DNA from: Strongyloides papillosus
Lineage: Eukaryota; Nematoda; Chromadorea; Rhabditida; Strongyloididae
NCBI GenBank assembly: GCA_005656395.1
Contig: SRSI01000078.1
Location: forward strand, 2,294,001-2,358,000
Direction: 5' to 3'
DNA: 64,000 nucleotides
Position 1 is the stretch's first letter; every line of letters begins with the position of its first letter. A program made the translations under genes and the position numbers. Shown in pieces: positions 1-11,624 of this stretch. The notes below the pieces were generated by a model. The model did not search any database. It was not told where the DNA came from and worked only from the letters and a program-made list of their open reading frames with translations.

Positions 1-95
1 AAGAAAATCATGTATATAAGAGAACACCTCTTATATACATGTGGTTTGGGGCGTATCCGACACAGCTGTCGGATTGCAATATGATATTTTCTTTC
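1..95. other. GC-rich double hairpin, possible structured RNA or element end
   Basis: Two perfect inverted repeats lie back to back. Bases 10-23 pair with 29-42 (14-bp stem, 5-base loop AACAC), and bases 56-63 pair with 68-75 (8-bp stem ATCCGACA, loop CAGC). The outer sequences AAGAAAAT and ATTTTCTT can also pair, so the block could fold as a two-armed closed structure. Its GC content is far above the surrounding DNA. I could not match it to tRNA, U snRNA, SL RNA or 5S by eye; it has no GGTTCGA-type box. It touches the window edge, so it may be incomplete. It could be a small structured RNA or the terminus of a mobile element. Confidence 0.35.
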
Positions 96-1684
96 TAATC
101 ATTTTTTGTAATGTCACACTAAATATTAAATATTTTGGGAATGTTTAATCATTTCATCATGGCTCTGAAATTTTCCAATACTTTTTTTCCTTTTTGTAAT
201 ATCTTTGTGACAATGTAAAATTATAATAAAAAAATTATTTCAGTAGGATGCCATGGTATATTTGTCATATTTTTAAGAAGATCTGTCTCGCAAAAATTAT
301 CCCAATATAAACAATGATAAAAAAAGTATTGAACCAATAAATTTGTTATAGATGATATTGAAAATTGTATGATATTACAATAGTAGATATATGATAAATA
401 ATACAAATATAATCAGTAATTTTTTTAAGTAATACAATATATATAATAAAATAATCATGATTATTTACAAGTCATCAAAGTATATGAGACAATAATGCTT
501 AGATAACAATTTCACGGTGATACATCTCGATAATTTATTAATCATCAGTTCTTTCTTCCTCTGATGCCACTAAAAATATACTTTTACAATCGCAGCAACC
601 ATTAGATATAACATAGGTTATATAAAATCTTACAAATGAATAAACTGTTTATTTGAAATATTTAAAAAAACAAAGTGTCATTTATATTTAAATAGGTTAC
701 GTTTTTTTTCAATATTGTCTAAATTGAAATTAATTTATGTTATCTTCTGATCAAGTTTATAATATAGTAAAATTAATACTGCTGCAAATGAATAGAATAA
801 CACATGATCGAATGAGAGCCAGTAATTAATTATAATTCTTTTTTTAGCATTAATTAAATTTTGGTTTAGATTAAAACACATTAAAACTATAAATTATCTC
901 CAAAATTAACGCTCTACAAAAGTTAGTTAATAAATTAATTTGGTTTTATTACAGAGTTGTATGTTTTTACTTGTTTTGAAACTAAATGTTAATCATTAAA
1001 GCAAAATGAAGCTCATGAAAATATCTTAATTTAAATATAGTTTTTTAAATTTTTGAACATTTTTTCATACGATCTATTTATGTTTCCTTTTGGAAAAAGA
1101 AAAAGGATGATTATTTCAATAAATACTCTATGAATTATTTACTAGAACAATTGCAATACCATTCACATTTGATCTTGTCAATTGTAATAAATTATTAATT
1201 AAATAAAGAAAAATAATTGAACAAAATTCTAGTATTTCTCATTAGCTTTTTTTTATGAAAGTAAATCAGCCAAACAATATTTTTCTTTTAAATTGTTTCA
1301 AAAATAATAATTTTTCACTTCCATTATGTCTTGATAAAGAAATTTAATATATGTTTTAATTAAATTAAAAACAATGAATTTTTTTAACTAAAAAAAGTTA
1401 CATAAAATATACACATTAAATATTTTATTAATTCCTGCAAAATATATAGTTCATAATTAGAACAAAATTATATATTTTGAATTATTCAAGTTAGATAATG
1501 CTAATGCACCATATGGTCTGTTAAATCTTTATTTTGAAATAATTAGGTATTAAAATTATGTCCATCGGTTGTTTTTTAATGATGATTATTTAGTAATTAA
1601 CTTCCTGTTCACTACATATGGTCATTATTATTCATTTTAGCAAATTTTATTTTTTAAGGTACATTCTTTCAATAGCAATTTTAT
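96..1684. other. Intergenic, nothing recognised
   Basis: Very AT-rich with homopolymer runs. The only open frame of note (221-406, minus) is low-complexity and has no splice context. I see no coding or RNA signal. Confidence 0.6.
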
Positions 1685-2907
1685 TTAATTAATTAAGGTA
1701 TTGTTTAATTTAATATTATTATTTAATATTGCTTTCAAAATATTTCCTAAAGTTTTACTTTTTATAATCTTATCATTATAATTAATATGATTGACTTTTG
1801 AAATATTAACGAGATGACTATCTTTCGACATTGTTTCTAAGAAATCAGAATGATTCTTTGTATTATTATTAAAAGAAATCAAAATATTTTCGGATAATTT
1901 ATCTTCATTGTTTTTCAAGAGTTTCGTATATTCATTATTTTCGTAACGTTCAGGTAAATTTATTTTTTTAGATATTCTTTCATTTTCTAAATTTGAAAAT
2001 TGATTATTTTAAAAAAGTGTTATTACCTATTTTTGATTGATTAACAATTGATGTTGTATTTAAAACTATTAAGCTTTCATTCTCTGCTTCAGAATGTTTT
2101 GTTGAAGTATTTCTTTTTTGAATAAAATTATCATTTTTTATTTTAAAAAATACTTTTTGTACTAATTTATGATACAACACAAGAATTCTCATATTATAAT
2201 ATACAGAGTTGTAATTTTTATCATATGTACGGAAGTAATTAATATTCTTTATCTTTTCTAGTAAATGTGGCTTTAAATAAACTAACAACTCTTCGAGATC
2301 ATCTTGAAGATTTTTCCTACATTTGTTGATAATCATCTCTATTTTTTCATAAATTTGGAATATTTTTTTTGTTAAAACAACATTTTTTTTACTATGGTTA
2401 CAATTATAAGATGTTGAACAACATTCTTCTAAAACATGAAATTTTTCATATAAATAATTTAATTCAATCCAACACGAATTAAACTTCATATTTTCATTAA
2501 TAATAAATGTTAAATTATTATATGATGCACAAAAACCATTTAATGTTACTTTTGTACTATTATATTCAGTAGAAGTACTATTTATAGTACTGTAGAAAAT
2601 TTGCTTTACCTTTATACATTCTTTCATTAAATCATTCTTTTTAATCAATAATCTACTAAGTTCCCTTAAAAACATAAACACTTTAAATTAATAATAAAAC
2701 TCACTGAAAATTTTCTTTAACTTTGCAACTTTTAAAAAAATCATTTGTCAATGTATTTAAACAGAATTCTTGTTTCTTATCCACATATTTTTTACATCCT
2801 GAATACAATAAACAATGTTTCGTTATATTTGGTTCTAAATTTTCAAATGATGAATACAAAAGAATAGCAATAAAGATACATTTATATTTTTTATAGTATT
2901 TTATCAT
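1685..2907 (-). CDS. Unrecognised secreted protein with cysteine-containing N-terminal half
   Basis: Three exons on the minus strand (2907-2705, 2664-2027, 1986-1685) join with GTGAGT/TTTTTAAG and GTAATA/AAATTTAG introns of about 40-46 bases into one frame of 380 residues. The N-terminus has a short charged stretch, then a hydrophobic segment (CIFIAILLYSSF), which fits a signal peptide or anchor. Cysteines occur in the first half, including a CC pair and a CNH cluster. The middle is helical and lysine-rich, and there are several N-glycosylation sequons. The C-terminal third is Asn/Lys-rich and low in complexity. I recognise no family. Strongyloidid genomes hold many such lineage-specific secreted proteins; that comparison is inference. 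Confidence 0.6.
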
Positions 2908-3738
2908 ATCAGATAAAGTTATATAATTTCTTTTATTGATAATTGTACATAAATTTATTGAAATTTTAAAATTCTCTTAAGAAGTTTGCGATTTAATAAA
3001 GTACCTAATCTTCTTTCTTTAAAGTAAAAAAGAAGAAAAACAATCAGTTATATATCACTTTGATTGTTGTTAAAATGCCAATTTGTAGTAAAATTCCTTT
3101 TATAAATTTAAAATTTCAATAATTTGACAACATTTTTTTAAATTAGCAAAATTGTGTAACCATTTATATTTTACAATTTTGTTGTTAAATTGCAGAAAGA
3201 TATTGTTAAAATATGATAAAAGAGCTATTAAGGACTGAGTAATGTTTTAATTACAATGAACCTTAAATGAACAAAATGATAATATACTAATAAATTCATT
3301 GATGTTTAAATAAAAATTTAATTTTAAAAAATTTGTTTTTAAATAACACATACAATAATAAGTAAAATGTAGATAGAAATATAGAATTTTTTTTACAAAG
3401 TTTTTATGATAATCGCTTATTTATAGAAGATATAAAGAATATTTTTTATTTTAGTAATAAAGATAACCAAAAAATAGAACAAACATTTTTAAATAATTGA
3501 TTTAATCTAATCTTTTTGACCTTTAATATAATAAAAAAAATTTTTAGATTCAATTTACACGTTCTTCTGTCTAGTATTTTTCTATTACCGTATTCAGTGA
3601 AAACAAGAATTTTTTAATTTCCAATAGATTTTAATCAACTTTTCGATTTTTCTCGTTGAAATTTATTAAAAACAAATATTTATTTACTAATTAGATTTTT
3701 TTTGATAGATTAAAAACAATCAATTAATCTAGATTATT
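2908..3738. other. Intergenic, nothing recognised
   Basis: AT-rich spacer upstream of the secreted-protein gene on the minus strand. No open frame with splice context is visible. Confidence 0.6.
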
Positions 3739-4019
3739 TTAAGTACTATAAATATCATATGCAGATATTTTTATTTTACTATCAAAATCATCAATCTTTT
3801 TTACATATTTTAAAATTCTTTTTTTATTTTTAGCATAATTTATTATTAGGAGCATCAAATTACAGTGTCCCTGAAAAATATTTATAGTAATAATAATATA
3901 ATATTTTTTTAATGTTTGTTTGTCATCCATAATAAAAAGAAATAATTTCATAAAAAAATATAATACAAAAACTACAAATAAATACTCATAACCTTTAATA
4001 AAAATTTTTCAGTTTTCAT
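3739..4019 (-). CDS. Weak candidate for a two-exon small gene
   Basis: A 132-base open stretch (3870-3739) follows a good acceptor (TTTTTCAG at 3871-3878 on the minus strand) and encodes a lysine-rich 43-residue piece beginning GHCNLMLLIINYAKNKK. A possible first exon at 4019-3993 (nine codons, MKTEKFLLK) ends at a GTTATG donor in matching phase, giving a 52-residue protein. The product matches no family I know and the donor is weak, so this may be chance. Confidence 0.2.
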
Positions 4020-4591
4020 TTAATTAAAAATGTCATATACTCTTGAAATACTTGAAAATACATTTTACCTATAAAATCATTTATTTTTTAAAATTTATAT
4101 TATTGTTACGGCATTATTAATTTTACAGCAAAAGATATACATTTTGATAAAAAATTGATATTACATTCACAGATTGGTAATAAATTTAATTTAAACACGG
4201 ATGTTAAAAATTCTACATCGCCAAATTTCAATGATTATATACTTGGTAATCTTTGTACTATACCTTAATTAAACAACATCATTTTAGCTGATAATAATAT
4301 TTTTCTAAATGATAACAATATTTATTACAAAAAATATATGGTTTATCACTTTACACGAAATTTACATTACATTTTATCAAGTACAAAAATTTTAATAAAT
4401 ATTTAACATTGAGTTTTATGCAGTTAAGTACCTTAAAAGTATGTATATAATTAGAAATTTCAATTTGATCATTAGATTATCAATGTTAAAACTATATATA
4501 ACATTTATTTTATGCACAATTTCTTATCAATTTAACAAGATTAAGAGTAATATATAATTGATATCAATTAAATTAAATTGTCAATAGAGAT
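4020..4591. other. Intergenic, probable upstream region of the carboxypeptidase gene
   Basis: AT-rich. No open frame or recognisable element is seen. A TATATAAC-like stretch lies about 95 bases before the downstream start codon, but such motifs are common by chance at this base composition. Confidence 0.4.
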
Positions 4592-6388
4592 ATGTTACTT
4601 TACAAAATATCATTTTTATTTTTTGTTATTAAATTATCTAATGGTATAAAAGAGGATGATTTAGTTAATCCTGTACCAGGACTTATATTTAAATCTAATT
4701 TCAAAACTTACTCTGGATATTTAAATGGAAGTGCAGATGGATCATGGAAGATGCATTATATGTTAACAACATCAAAAACAAACCCTGATACCGATCCTGT
4801 CCTACTATGGTTAAATGGTGGACCTGGTATGTCAATAGATTTAGTAAAAAAAATTTCTTTAATTTTAAAATTTTAGGTTGTTCTAGTTTTTCTGGAGGAT
4901 TTGAAGAATTAGGACCATATTACATTAATTCCGATAACAAAACATTGTTTGAAAATGTTTATTCATGGAATGAAAAGGCAAATGTCTTATATTTAGAATC
5001 ACCAATTGGTACTGGTTTTTCATACTCAACTAAAAATATATCATTCGATGATGCCAATGATGATCAGACACTTCAACAAAATTTAATGGCCCTTACTGAT
5101 TTTTTCAGTAGAGTTCAACCACAATATATAAATAGAACCTTCTTTATTTCTGGAGAATCATATGCTGGAATATATTTACCTATGTTAGGAGATGCTCTTA
5201 TCAAAAAAATTAATAACAATACATTCCCAAATCCAAATTTTGGCGGTATTGCTATTGGTAACGGATATATGGATATACCAAAACTTCAAAATTCACTTGT
5301 TTTATGGTCTGAATATCATGGGAGATTTTCAATTGATGAATGGAATAGTATAAAAAAAGAATGTTGTAATAATAAAGATGTTGATACTTGTGATTTCTAT
5401 TCACATTTCAAATCAAATACACAATTAGATTTCTATCCAGACAATACTACATGTGGAAAATTATTAGCACCTATTATGAATGCACCGGCATTATTTAACA
5501 TTGATCCATATAATTATTACCAAGAATGTTATAATGGTGCTTTAATAACATATTTTGATGGAAGATCAAGTGTTAAAGTTTCAAAACGTACATTAGAAAA
5601 ATATCGCCCAAAAAATAGGAATACTCAAACAATTGTTAATCAAAATTATCCATACACAAATAATTCTGCATTACTTGTTAATAAAGATTCCACAGACATA
5701 TTATTTGGATATCCATGTTGGCAGGAAACATTTGTAGCTGGATATTTTAATGACCCACAGGTTCAAACAGCTTATCATATAGATCCAATTTGGGCTAAGA
5801 GTGGAAAAGTTTTTAGTGATTGTAATAATGATTTATATGCAAAATATAAAGTAACGTATTTGAATATGGCAGAACAATTTAAAAGCATGATTCAAAATAA
5901 TAAAAATCCAAATTTCAGAATTTTAGTATATAATGGTGATATTGATACTGTTTGTAACTATTTAGGTGATTCTTGGTTTATAGATGAAGTTGGAAGAAAT
6001 AATGGATTACAGGTAAAATAACATGTTTATAATCTAAAATAACAATTTTTATTAATATTATTTCTAGAAAAGCCAACGTGAACGTTGGTACTTCCGTGGT
6101 GAAGTAGGGGGATTTGTTCAAACATATAACAATAGTAATATTAAAATTCATGTTTTAACAGTTCGTGGGGCAGGACATATGGTTCCAATGGACAGGCAAG
6201 GTCCAAGTTTGCAAATGATTACAAACTTTATGAATGATGTTTCATTTTCAAATGGAACATTAATTAATACCTACCCCAATCCAGCTCCACTTATTCAATC
6301 GCAAAGTGGTAGTTGTAACTTTCTCTACTCTTTGCAATCTCTTTTTCTTTTTATTTTCATATATGTTTTACAAATTTTATACAGTTAA
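4592..6388 (+). CDS. Serine carboxypeptidase, S10 family (cathepsin A-like), with hydrophobic C-terminal tail
   Basis: Three exons (4592-4826, 4877-6012, 6068-6388) give 563 residues. S10 enzymes remove C-terminal amino acids from peptides, usually in lysosomes or outside the cell. A signal peptide is followed by the family substrate-binding motif LLWLNGGPGCSS, split by intron 1. The nucleophile motif is GESYAG, the catalytic Asp is in YNGDIDTVCNYLG, and the catalytic His is in GAGHMVPMDRQGP, so the triad looks intact. There are many N-glycosylation sequons. Unusually, the protein ends in about 20 hydrophobic residues after a small-residue stretch (SQSGSC), which suggests a GPI signal or membrane anchor. 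The frame runs straight through both splice junctions. It converges on a minus-strand gene 160 bases downstream. Confidence 0.95.
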
Positions 6389-6548
6389 GTTAATTATTTA
6401 AAGTAATATAACATCTTACCTTTTTATGTACTATAAAAATATTTTGTTATAAAGTATAATTTACTAAAATATATATAATTAAAATATTTTATTCTTATAA
6501 TATTATTTCTATTTTTTAATATATATAAACAATTTTATAAATATAGTA

Positions 6549-6934
6549 TTATTTTCCACTTATTCTACTTAATTCTGAACCAGCTCTGTTAAAATCTGAA
6601 ATTTTAAATGAATTTCTATCTTTATTGGATAAAAATGTTCCACCATTTTTCTTAAATTGAACGGTATCTTCATAATCAGACAAATCACTTAATGCTTTTT
6701 CAGGATCAAATGAATTTTTTCTTGGAACACTACCTTTAAATAATGGAAATTGTTCATTTTTTATTATATTACTATTTTTTATTTTACGAGCTTGTGGAGC
6801 TTCGCTTGGTAAATCGAAATCTAATTCAAATTGACTTTTTTTACTAATGTAATGTGAAAATTTAAAAAAAAAGAGAATTTAATACTCTTACATTTGTAAA
6901 CTCTTTCTTGATGATCCAGAGATTAATTGCTGTC
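6549..6934 (-). CDS. C-terminal exons of an unrecognised protein (5' end not found)
   Basis: Two minus-strand exons, 6934-6892 and 6843-6549, are joined by a GTAAGA...CATTAG intron and give a 111-residue C-terminal part. It is hydrophilic, serine- and charge-rich (FELDFDLPSEAPQARK near the start of exon 2, ending SELSRISGK) and lacks membrane segments, so it is probably intracellular. The codon pattern and splice sites make real coding likely. I could not find the initiating exon between 6935 and the next gene at 7246. A T-rich ATG frame at about 6990 runs into the wrong phase. The missing start may lie in a tiny exon. I do not recognise the family. Confidence 0.5.
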
Positions 6935-7245
6935 CTTGAGTAGTAAGAAAATATAAAAAAGGCAGAAAATAGTAAAAAAAAAATTACATAACATAATAGT
7001 TGTATAAGTAAAGTGAAATTTTAAACAATTTATTATTTATAATAGTAACAATTTAACTATTACGGATATAAGTTTAATAGAAACAAGCTTTATAATGAAA
7101 ATATTTCAGGTTTTATTAAATTAATTTATAATGATGACGGAAGTCGTTAGAACGCTATTTTTCTAAAATATTAATATTTATATAATTAAGGTAGATTAAT
7201 ATTTTGTTTGTAAATATAAAAAAGTCTATAATTATTAAATTGTAA

Positions 7246-7722
7246 TTAATTTTGGGAGCATGAAACATGAGTAAATGATTTTCCATTAATTTTCCATTCT
7301 CCATTAACACAATTTACCCAAATCTCAGATCTATCTCTTTGAGTAAATTCATAAACAACAGTTGCATTGTTTTGTATTAGTTGTAGGTTTGTATTTACAG
7401 CCGTAGTATATGGTGCCAACTAAAAAAATAAATAATGTAATAAAGATATGAAAAAACAGAGTTAACTTACACGACAGGAAAACATTCCTCTACTTGGACA
7501 TGGATCATTGTTATATCTATCCAATAAACTACATTGGTCCCATCCTGCTGATGTTGATCCTGCTACTGGTTTAACCCTTGCAAATGCTAATTTAAGCGAT
7601 TGGCAACAAACTGGAGGTGGTGTTGTTGTTGTTTCTTTAATCGGTAGACAACCATGTACAGATGATAAAAAAGAAATAAAAAGTAATGTTACATTAAACT
7701 TTATTAAATATTTGAAAATCAT
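7246..7722 (-). CDS. Secreted C6-domain-like nematode protein
   Basis: Two minus-strand exons (7722-7471 and 7419-7246), with a GTAAGT donor and TTTTTTAG acceptor, encode 141 residues. A signal peptide ends near SSVHG and is followed by a Thr/Pro spacer (ETTTTPPPV) and one domain with seven cysteines, in which CC, a mid-domain C, PCPSRGMFSC and a C-terminal WVNCVNGEWKINGK...SC pattern can be seen. This spacing resembles the nematode C6 domain, an extracellular domain of unknown function that often follows Thr-rich stretches. The assignment rests on my memory of the pattern. It is probably secreted or cuticular. Its gene neighbours suggest no role. Confidence 0.75.
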
Positions 7723-7986
7723 TATAATTTTTGAATAAAATTTAAAGCAATCTTAAACTTCAGATCTTTTATAGTGTGAGAATGTTCTGGGAACTAACAA
7801 AATTCAGGTCACTGATATTAAAAGTTTCACCTTTAATTATTATATATATATATCGAATTTACATTATTGAGAAGTTTTATAAAAGTTATGATATAATCAT
7901 TACTTTATTATCTTGGATGAAAGTTAAACGATAAATAAATTGTGATAATTAATATATCAAAATATGTTAAAATATACCTCCAGGGT
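7723..7986. other. Intergenic with short AT microsatellite
   Basis: Contains a short (AT)n run near 7842-7853 and no coding signal. It is the likely promoter side of the C6-domain gene. Confidence 0.5.
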
Positions 7987-8112
7987 TTACTTATTATATG
8001 CTTTCTTGATAATACCCATTGTACAATCTAATATATTTGTTTTGACGTTGATAGGACGTTGGATACTCAATTTCATTAATTCTAATTCAATTTCAATACT
8101 TCTTTTAACTTT
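7987..8112 (-). CDS. Orphan terminal exon, small unrecognised protein
   Basis: A 126-base open stretch on the minus strand follows a clear acceptor (TTTTTATTTTAG) and ends in TAA. It encodes 41 residues rich in charged and aliphatic amino acids (LSIQRPINVKTNILDC in the middle). The sequence has low-bias codons rather than AT repeats, which argues for real coding. A possible first exon reading MMVKRNLIHDDGLF begins near 8321 and ends at a GTATAA donor, but the link is speculative. The product is unknown; it may be a very small gene or the last exon of a gene whose other exons I missed. Confidence 0.35.
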   Translation of the reverse strand, partial: KVKRSIEIELELMKLSIQRPINVKTNILDCTMGIIKKAYNK

Positions 8113-9610
8113 CTAAAATAAAAATATTCAAAATAGATAAAACAGTTTTCACCTAAATAATTAAATAATATCAATTACAAATTATTATAAAAATTTAATT
8201 TCAAACCAAACAATGAAATATTAATTCAAAGATTTAATTACATCTTTAAGTGACAATAACATTGTTTATTGATAATTTTCCATTTATACAAACAGTCCGT
8301 CATCATGGATAAGGTTCCTTTTAACCATCATTTTTATTTTACACTTTTTTATAACTTCACCTAACAACCAGTAAAGAATTAATTTATTTCATATTCAGAA
8401 GATAAAGTAAAATAATTTTGTGAATAAGGAGATAAAAATTCACTATCATATACATTATTAAAAATTTTAATTCTAAAGAAATTTACTAATTTTTATATCT
8501 TAGGTTATTTTGGTAAATTTAGATAAATGTAACTGTTTTACATAAAAAACAAAATAGTATCATTTCTATCGATCTTGAAAAAATGTCTTCATTTTCACTA
8601 CTTTCAAAATGGGATATACATTAATATCGGTTAACTAAATTATTAAACATTTTATTGAAAAAAATAACACCATTTTTGTCAAAATTTTGGGCCTATTTAT
8701 TTAAAACTTTATTATTAAGTAACTTTTGAACTATGTTTACTATTATTACAATAGAATTAACAAAGCTCTAATGAATGGGAGGAATATCATTAATTACAGT
8801 TTGTTTTGACAAAAATTATAATCAGTAAAAGATCACAAATTCTACATTTATTTTAGATATGTAAATTACATGTATTATTTTTTTCAACACTTAGAAAATA
8901 TAAAAGTATAATTACATTGATATAAGATGTTAGTCAACATAATATTACCGTTCATATATAACTTAGAAAACTTTAATACTTTTTTACACAATTATTTTCT
9001 TATAACAACATTCTTATATCTCTTTTAAAATTACCACATACTATATCTTATTTCAACAATTTATATTTTTTGAATACGAACAATTAACAATATAAGATAA
9101 AACGATATTTCAAATATTTTTATAAAAGACAACGTCCATATAAATAAATTTAATAAAATACTATACTTTTTTTAAATACTAAAAAAGTATAATAAAACAG
9201 TAATATTTGATTATTAATGATTTCATGCTAAACATCGTTTTAAGACGGTAGTATTAATTCATTCGTTAGATATTTTTAAATTATACTAAAATATTGATAA
9301 AGAGATTTTAAAAATTACGTCATTAAAAATTTCTAATAACAATTACTAAACTTTACCATTAATCGTGCTATTATTTCCAATAAATTATAGAATAATTTAG
9401 CCAATGGACATCAAAGTACATATTATTTCAGAAGTTGATGGAAATTAGGCAAAATTTTCAAGATTAGTACAAATCATATTAATTATTTTCCATGTTAAAC
9501 AATTGTTTTGATTTAAATTTAATGAAAGAACCTAAGATTCAAAAATTCGCAAATTTCCTTAAAATTAAGAATTTTTTAATAGTGTTTATGATAACAAATA
9601 TCTCGCCTCC
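8113..9610. other. Gene desert, nothing recognised
   Basis: Long AT-rich stretch without open frames or recognisable RNA genes. Confidence 0.6.
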
Positions 9611-9982
9611 TTAACCCTTTCACTGCCGGAAGACGCATATATGCGTCATAAACAAAAATGTTAATGCATAGTGGTAATTTATACTTTATGTGGGAAATTT
9701 TGGAATGATGTTATTTTTTTTTCTTATAAAGTATTTATGCAAAAAAATGAAGGAAAGAGGAAATAAATTTTTAAAAAAACACTTAAAAATTGAATTTAAA
9801 AATGAATTTGATAAAGTTTCAAGGAAAAATTTAATTTTTAGTTTATTTTTTTAAAATTTTACCTAAAGCATATATTACCAATCCTTTGTTAACTTCTTAT
9901 TCTTTGTAAAGGTCTCTTTCTATTTTACACACAGAAGAGTGCGTAATACAAAGAAAAAAAATCCCGGCACCGAAAGGGTTAA
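9611..9982. mobile_element. Non-autonomous piggyBac-type MITE flanked by TTAA
   Basis: The element spans 9615-9978 between TTAA copies at 9611-9614 and 9979-9982. The left end CCCTTTCACTGCCGG and right end CCGGCACCGAAAGGG are inverted repeats with two mismatches. TTAA target duplication plus CCCTTT...GCC ends is the hallmark of piggyBac elements. A perfect 16-bp palindrome (GACGCATATATGCGTC, 9632-9647) sits just inside the left end. The inside is AT-rich and codes for nothing, so movement would need a transposase supplied from elsewhere. Confidence 0.85.
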
Positions 9983-11624
9983 CTACAAAATTACTCATTT
10001 ATTACTTTTGAATACGTACAAAAAGTAAAATTACTAATTATTAACGTAAATGATGCATCCAGATACTATGCATATTTAGTGCTTTGAGCAACATTAAATA
10101 TTTTTAATTTTTAGAAAAATTTTTTATTGTTATTAAATTTTCAGAAACATATTTCTATTTTAAGCTTTATAAATTTATAATGTATTATTTGATAACCAAA
10201 AATAAAGATCAATAATTTGTACAGTATTTTTAGCATTTACATTTATAAGGTTCTTTTGTATTATACATTTTCACTTCAAATATTGAAATACGAGATACTA
10301 AAAATTATTGTAAATACAATACGAATAAATTATAACAACTAAGAAATCAACTGAAAATTTGGACTTTTTGATTAAATGTAATTTTACTTATATGGTGTTA
10401 TCATTTGTCACAACAGTAATAATATTAATAATATAACTTTAGTGATTTATTTCTATTCATCTCAAGACATTTTTTTAGATTTTAATCAGTCGTGAAAGAG
10501 CTATTATCTCGTACTTTTTTTAAGTATATGATATTAAATGATTTATATATTAAAATATTGATGGTAAATTTCTGCCAAAACATATGTAAAAAATATTGTT
10601 ATAAAACATTTACTCTTCTTGTTTGATAATATTTTATGACTATATTTACCTATATGTACTGTGATATTTTTATCCACTTTAAAATTCATGTAACTTTACA
10701 AAACACTTTAAACAAACAAATTTGTAGTAAGTTTAGATATTATGCAAGATATAACTCCAACTCATTGCATTATACAGGAGTTTAGGGGGTTGATAACAAT
10801 CTTACTTTATAGTTTGACAGATCATAAGTTTAGTGACCAACCTTGTCAAGCTGAGTCTACTCATTTGACATCAATTGTGTATACTTTTCTTGATATTATT
10901 GGACTGCTTTGATACATTCTCGGTAAGATTACAATTGGATATATTAAAATTTTGTATGCACTGGTATCAAAAAATCAGTAAAACCAACAAAATTCCACCA
11001 AAAACCTCTATAAACTATAAAAACAACCAAATATATGTTTACTTATAAAAGATCAACCATTTTTAAAGCAAACTATAGAAGAATAAAAAATTTACTGAAA
11101 AAGTAGTATATATTTACAAAACAAACTTTGTATTAATTGGTTATTAAATAAAAATTTATTATTGTAGAAAAATTTTTAAAAAAAATTGTGTTTTTATTGT
11201 TTTCCTTGGTAACGATGGTATTTGACAACATCATTAACAGTGACAAAATATACTTTTTTCCAACTTAAAAAAACATTATTCCACTTATGAAATTCTTATT
11301 TCTTTGTATAGCGTTTTACCTAAAAGTTTTGTCTTCCTTCAAATTCTTTTTTCATCAAAATGTAAGGTTTATAGAATATCTTATTCAAGTAGTTCAAAAT
11401 TGTATATTTTTAATTTCTAAAACGTTATTTACCAAATGTATTTATAAAAAAGCTTTATATTCATAATTAATACATTATTTAATGGTTTATATTAAATATA
11501 AAGATCTTTTTTTTTACATATACAAATGTTTTTATCACTATTTTAACTAAGAATGTATTACATTTTTTATTATTTATAGAGTGTCTTTGTATCAATAATT
11601 GTCTTCTGGAGATAGAAATACATT
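9983..11624. other. Gene desert with one less AT-rich patch
   Basis: No gene is recognised. The patch at about 10,745-10,970 has higher GC than its surroundings but contains stops in all frames I read and no known RNA motif. It may be an old repeat remnant. The last few hundred bases probably include the promoter of the Miro gene. Confidence 0.5.

Noticed and set aside
1..95. Hairpin block as a tRNA gene
   Set aside because: No T-arm GTTCGA box, no 7-bp acceptor stem of normal form, and the 14-bp stem does not fit any tRNA arm.
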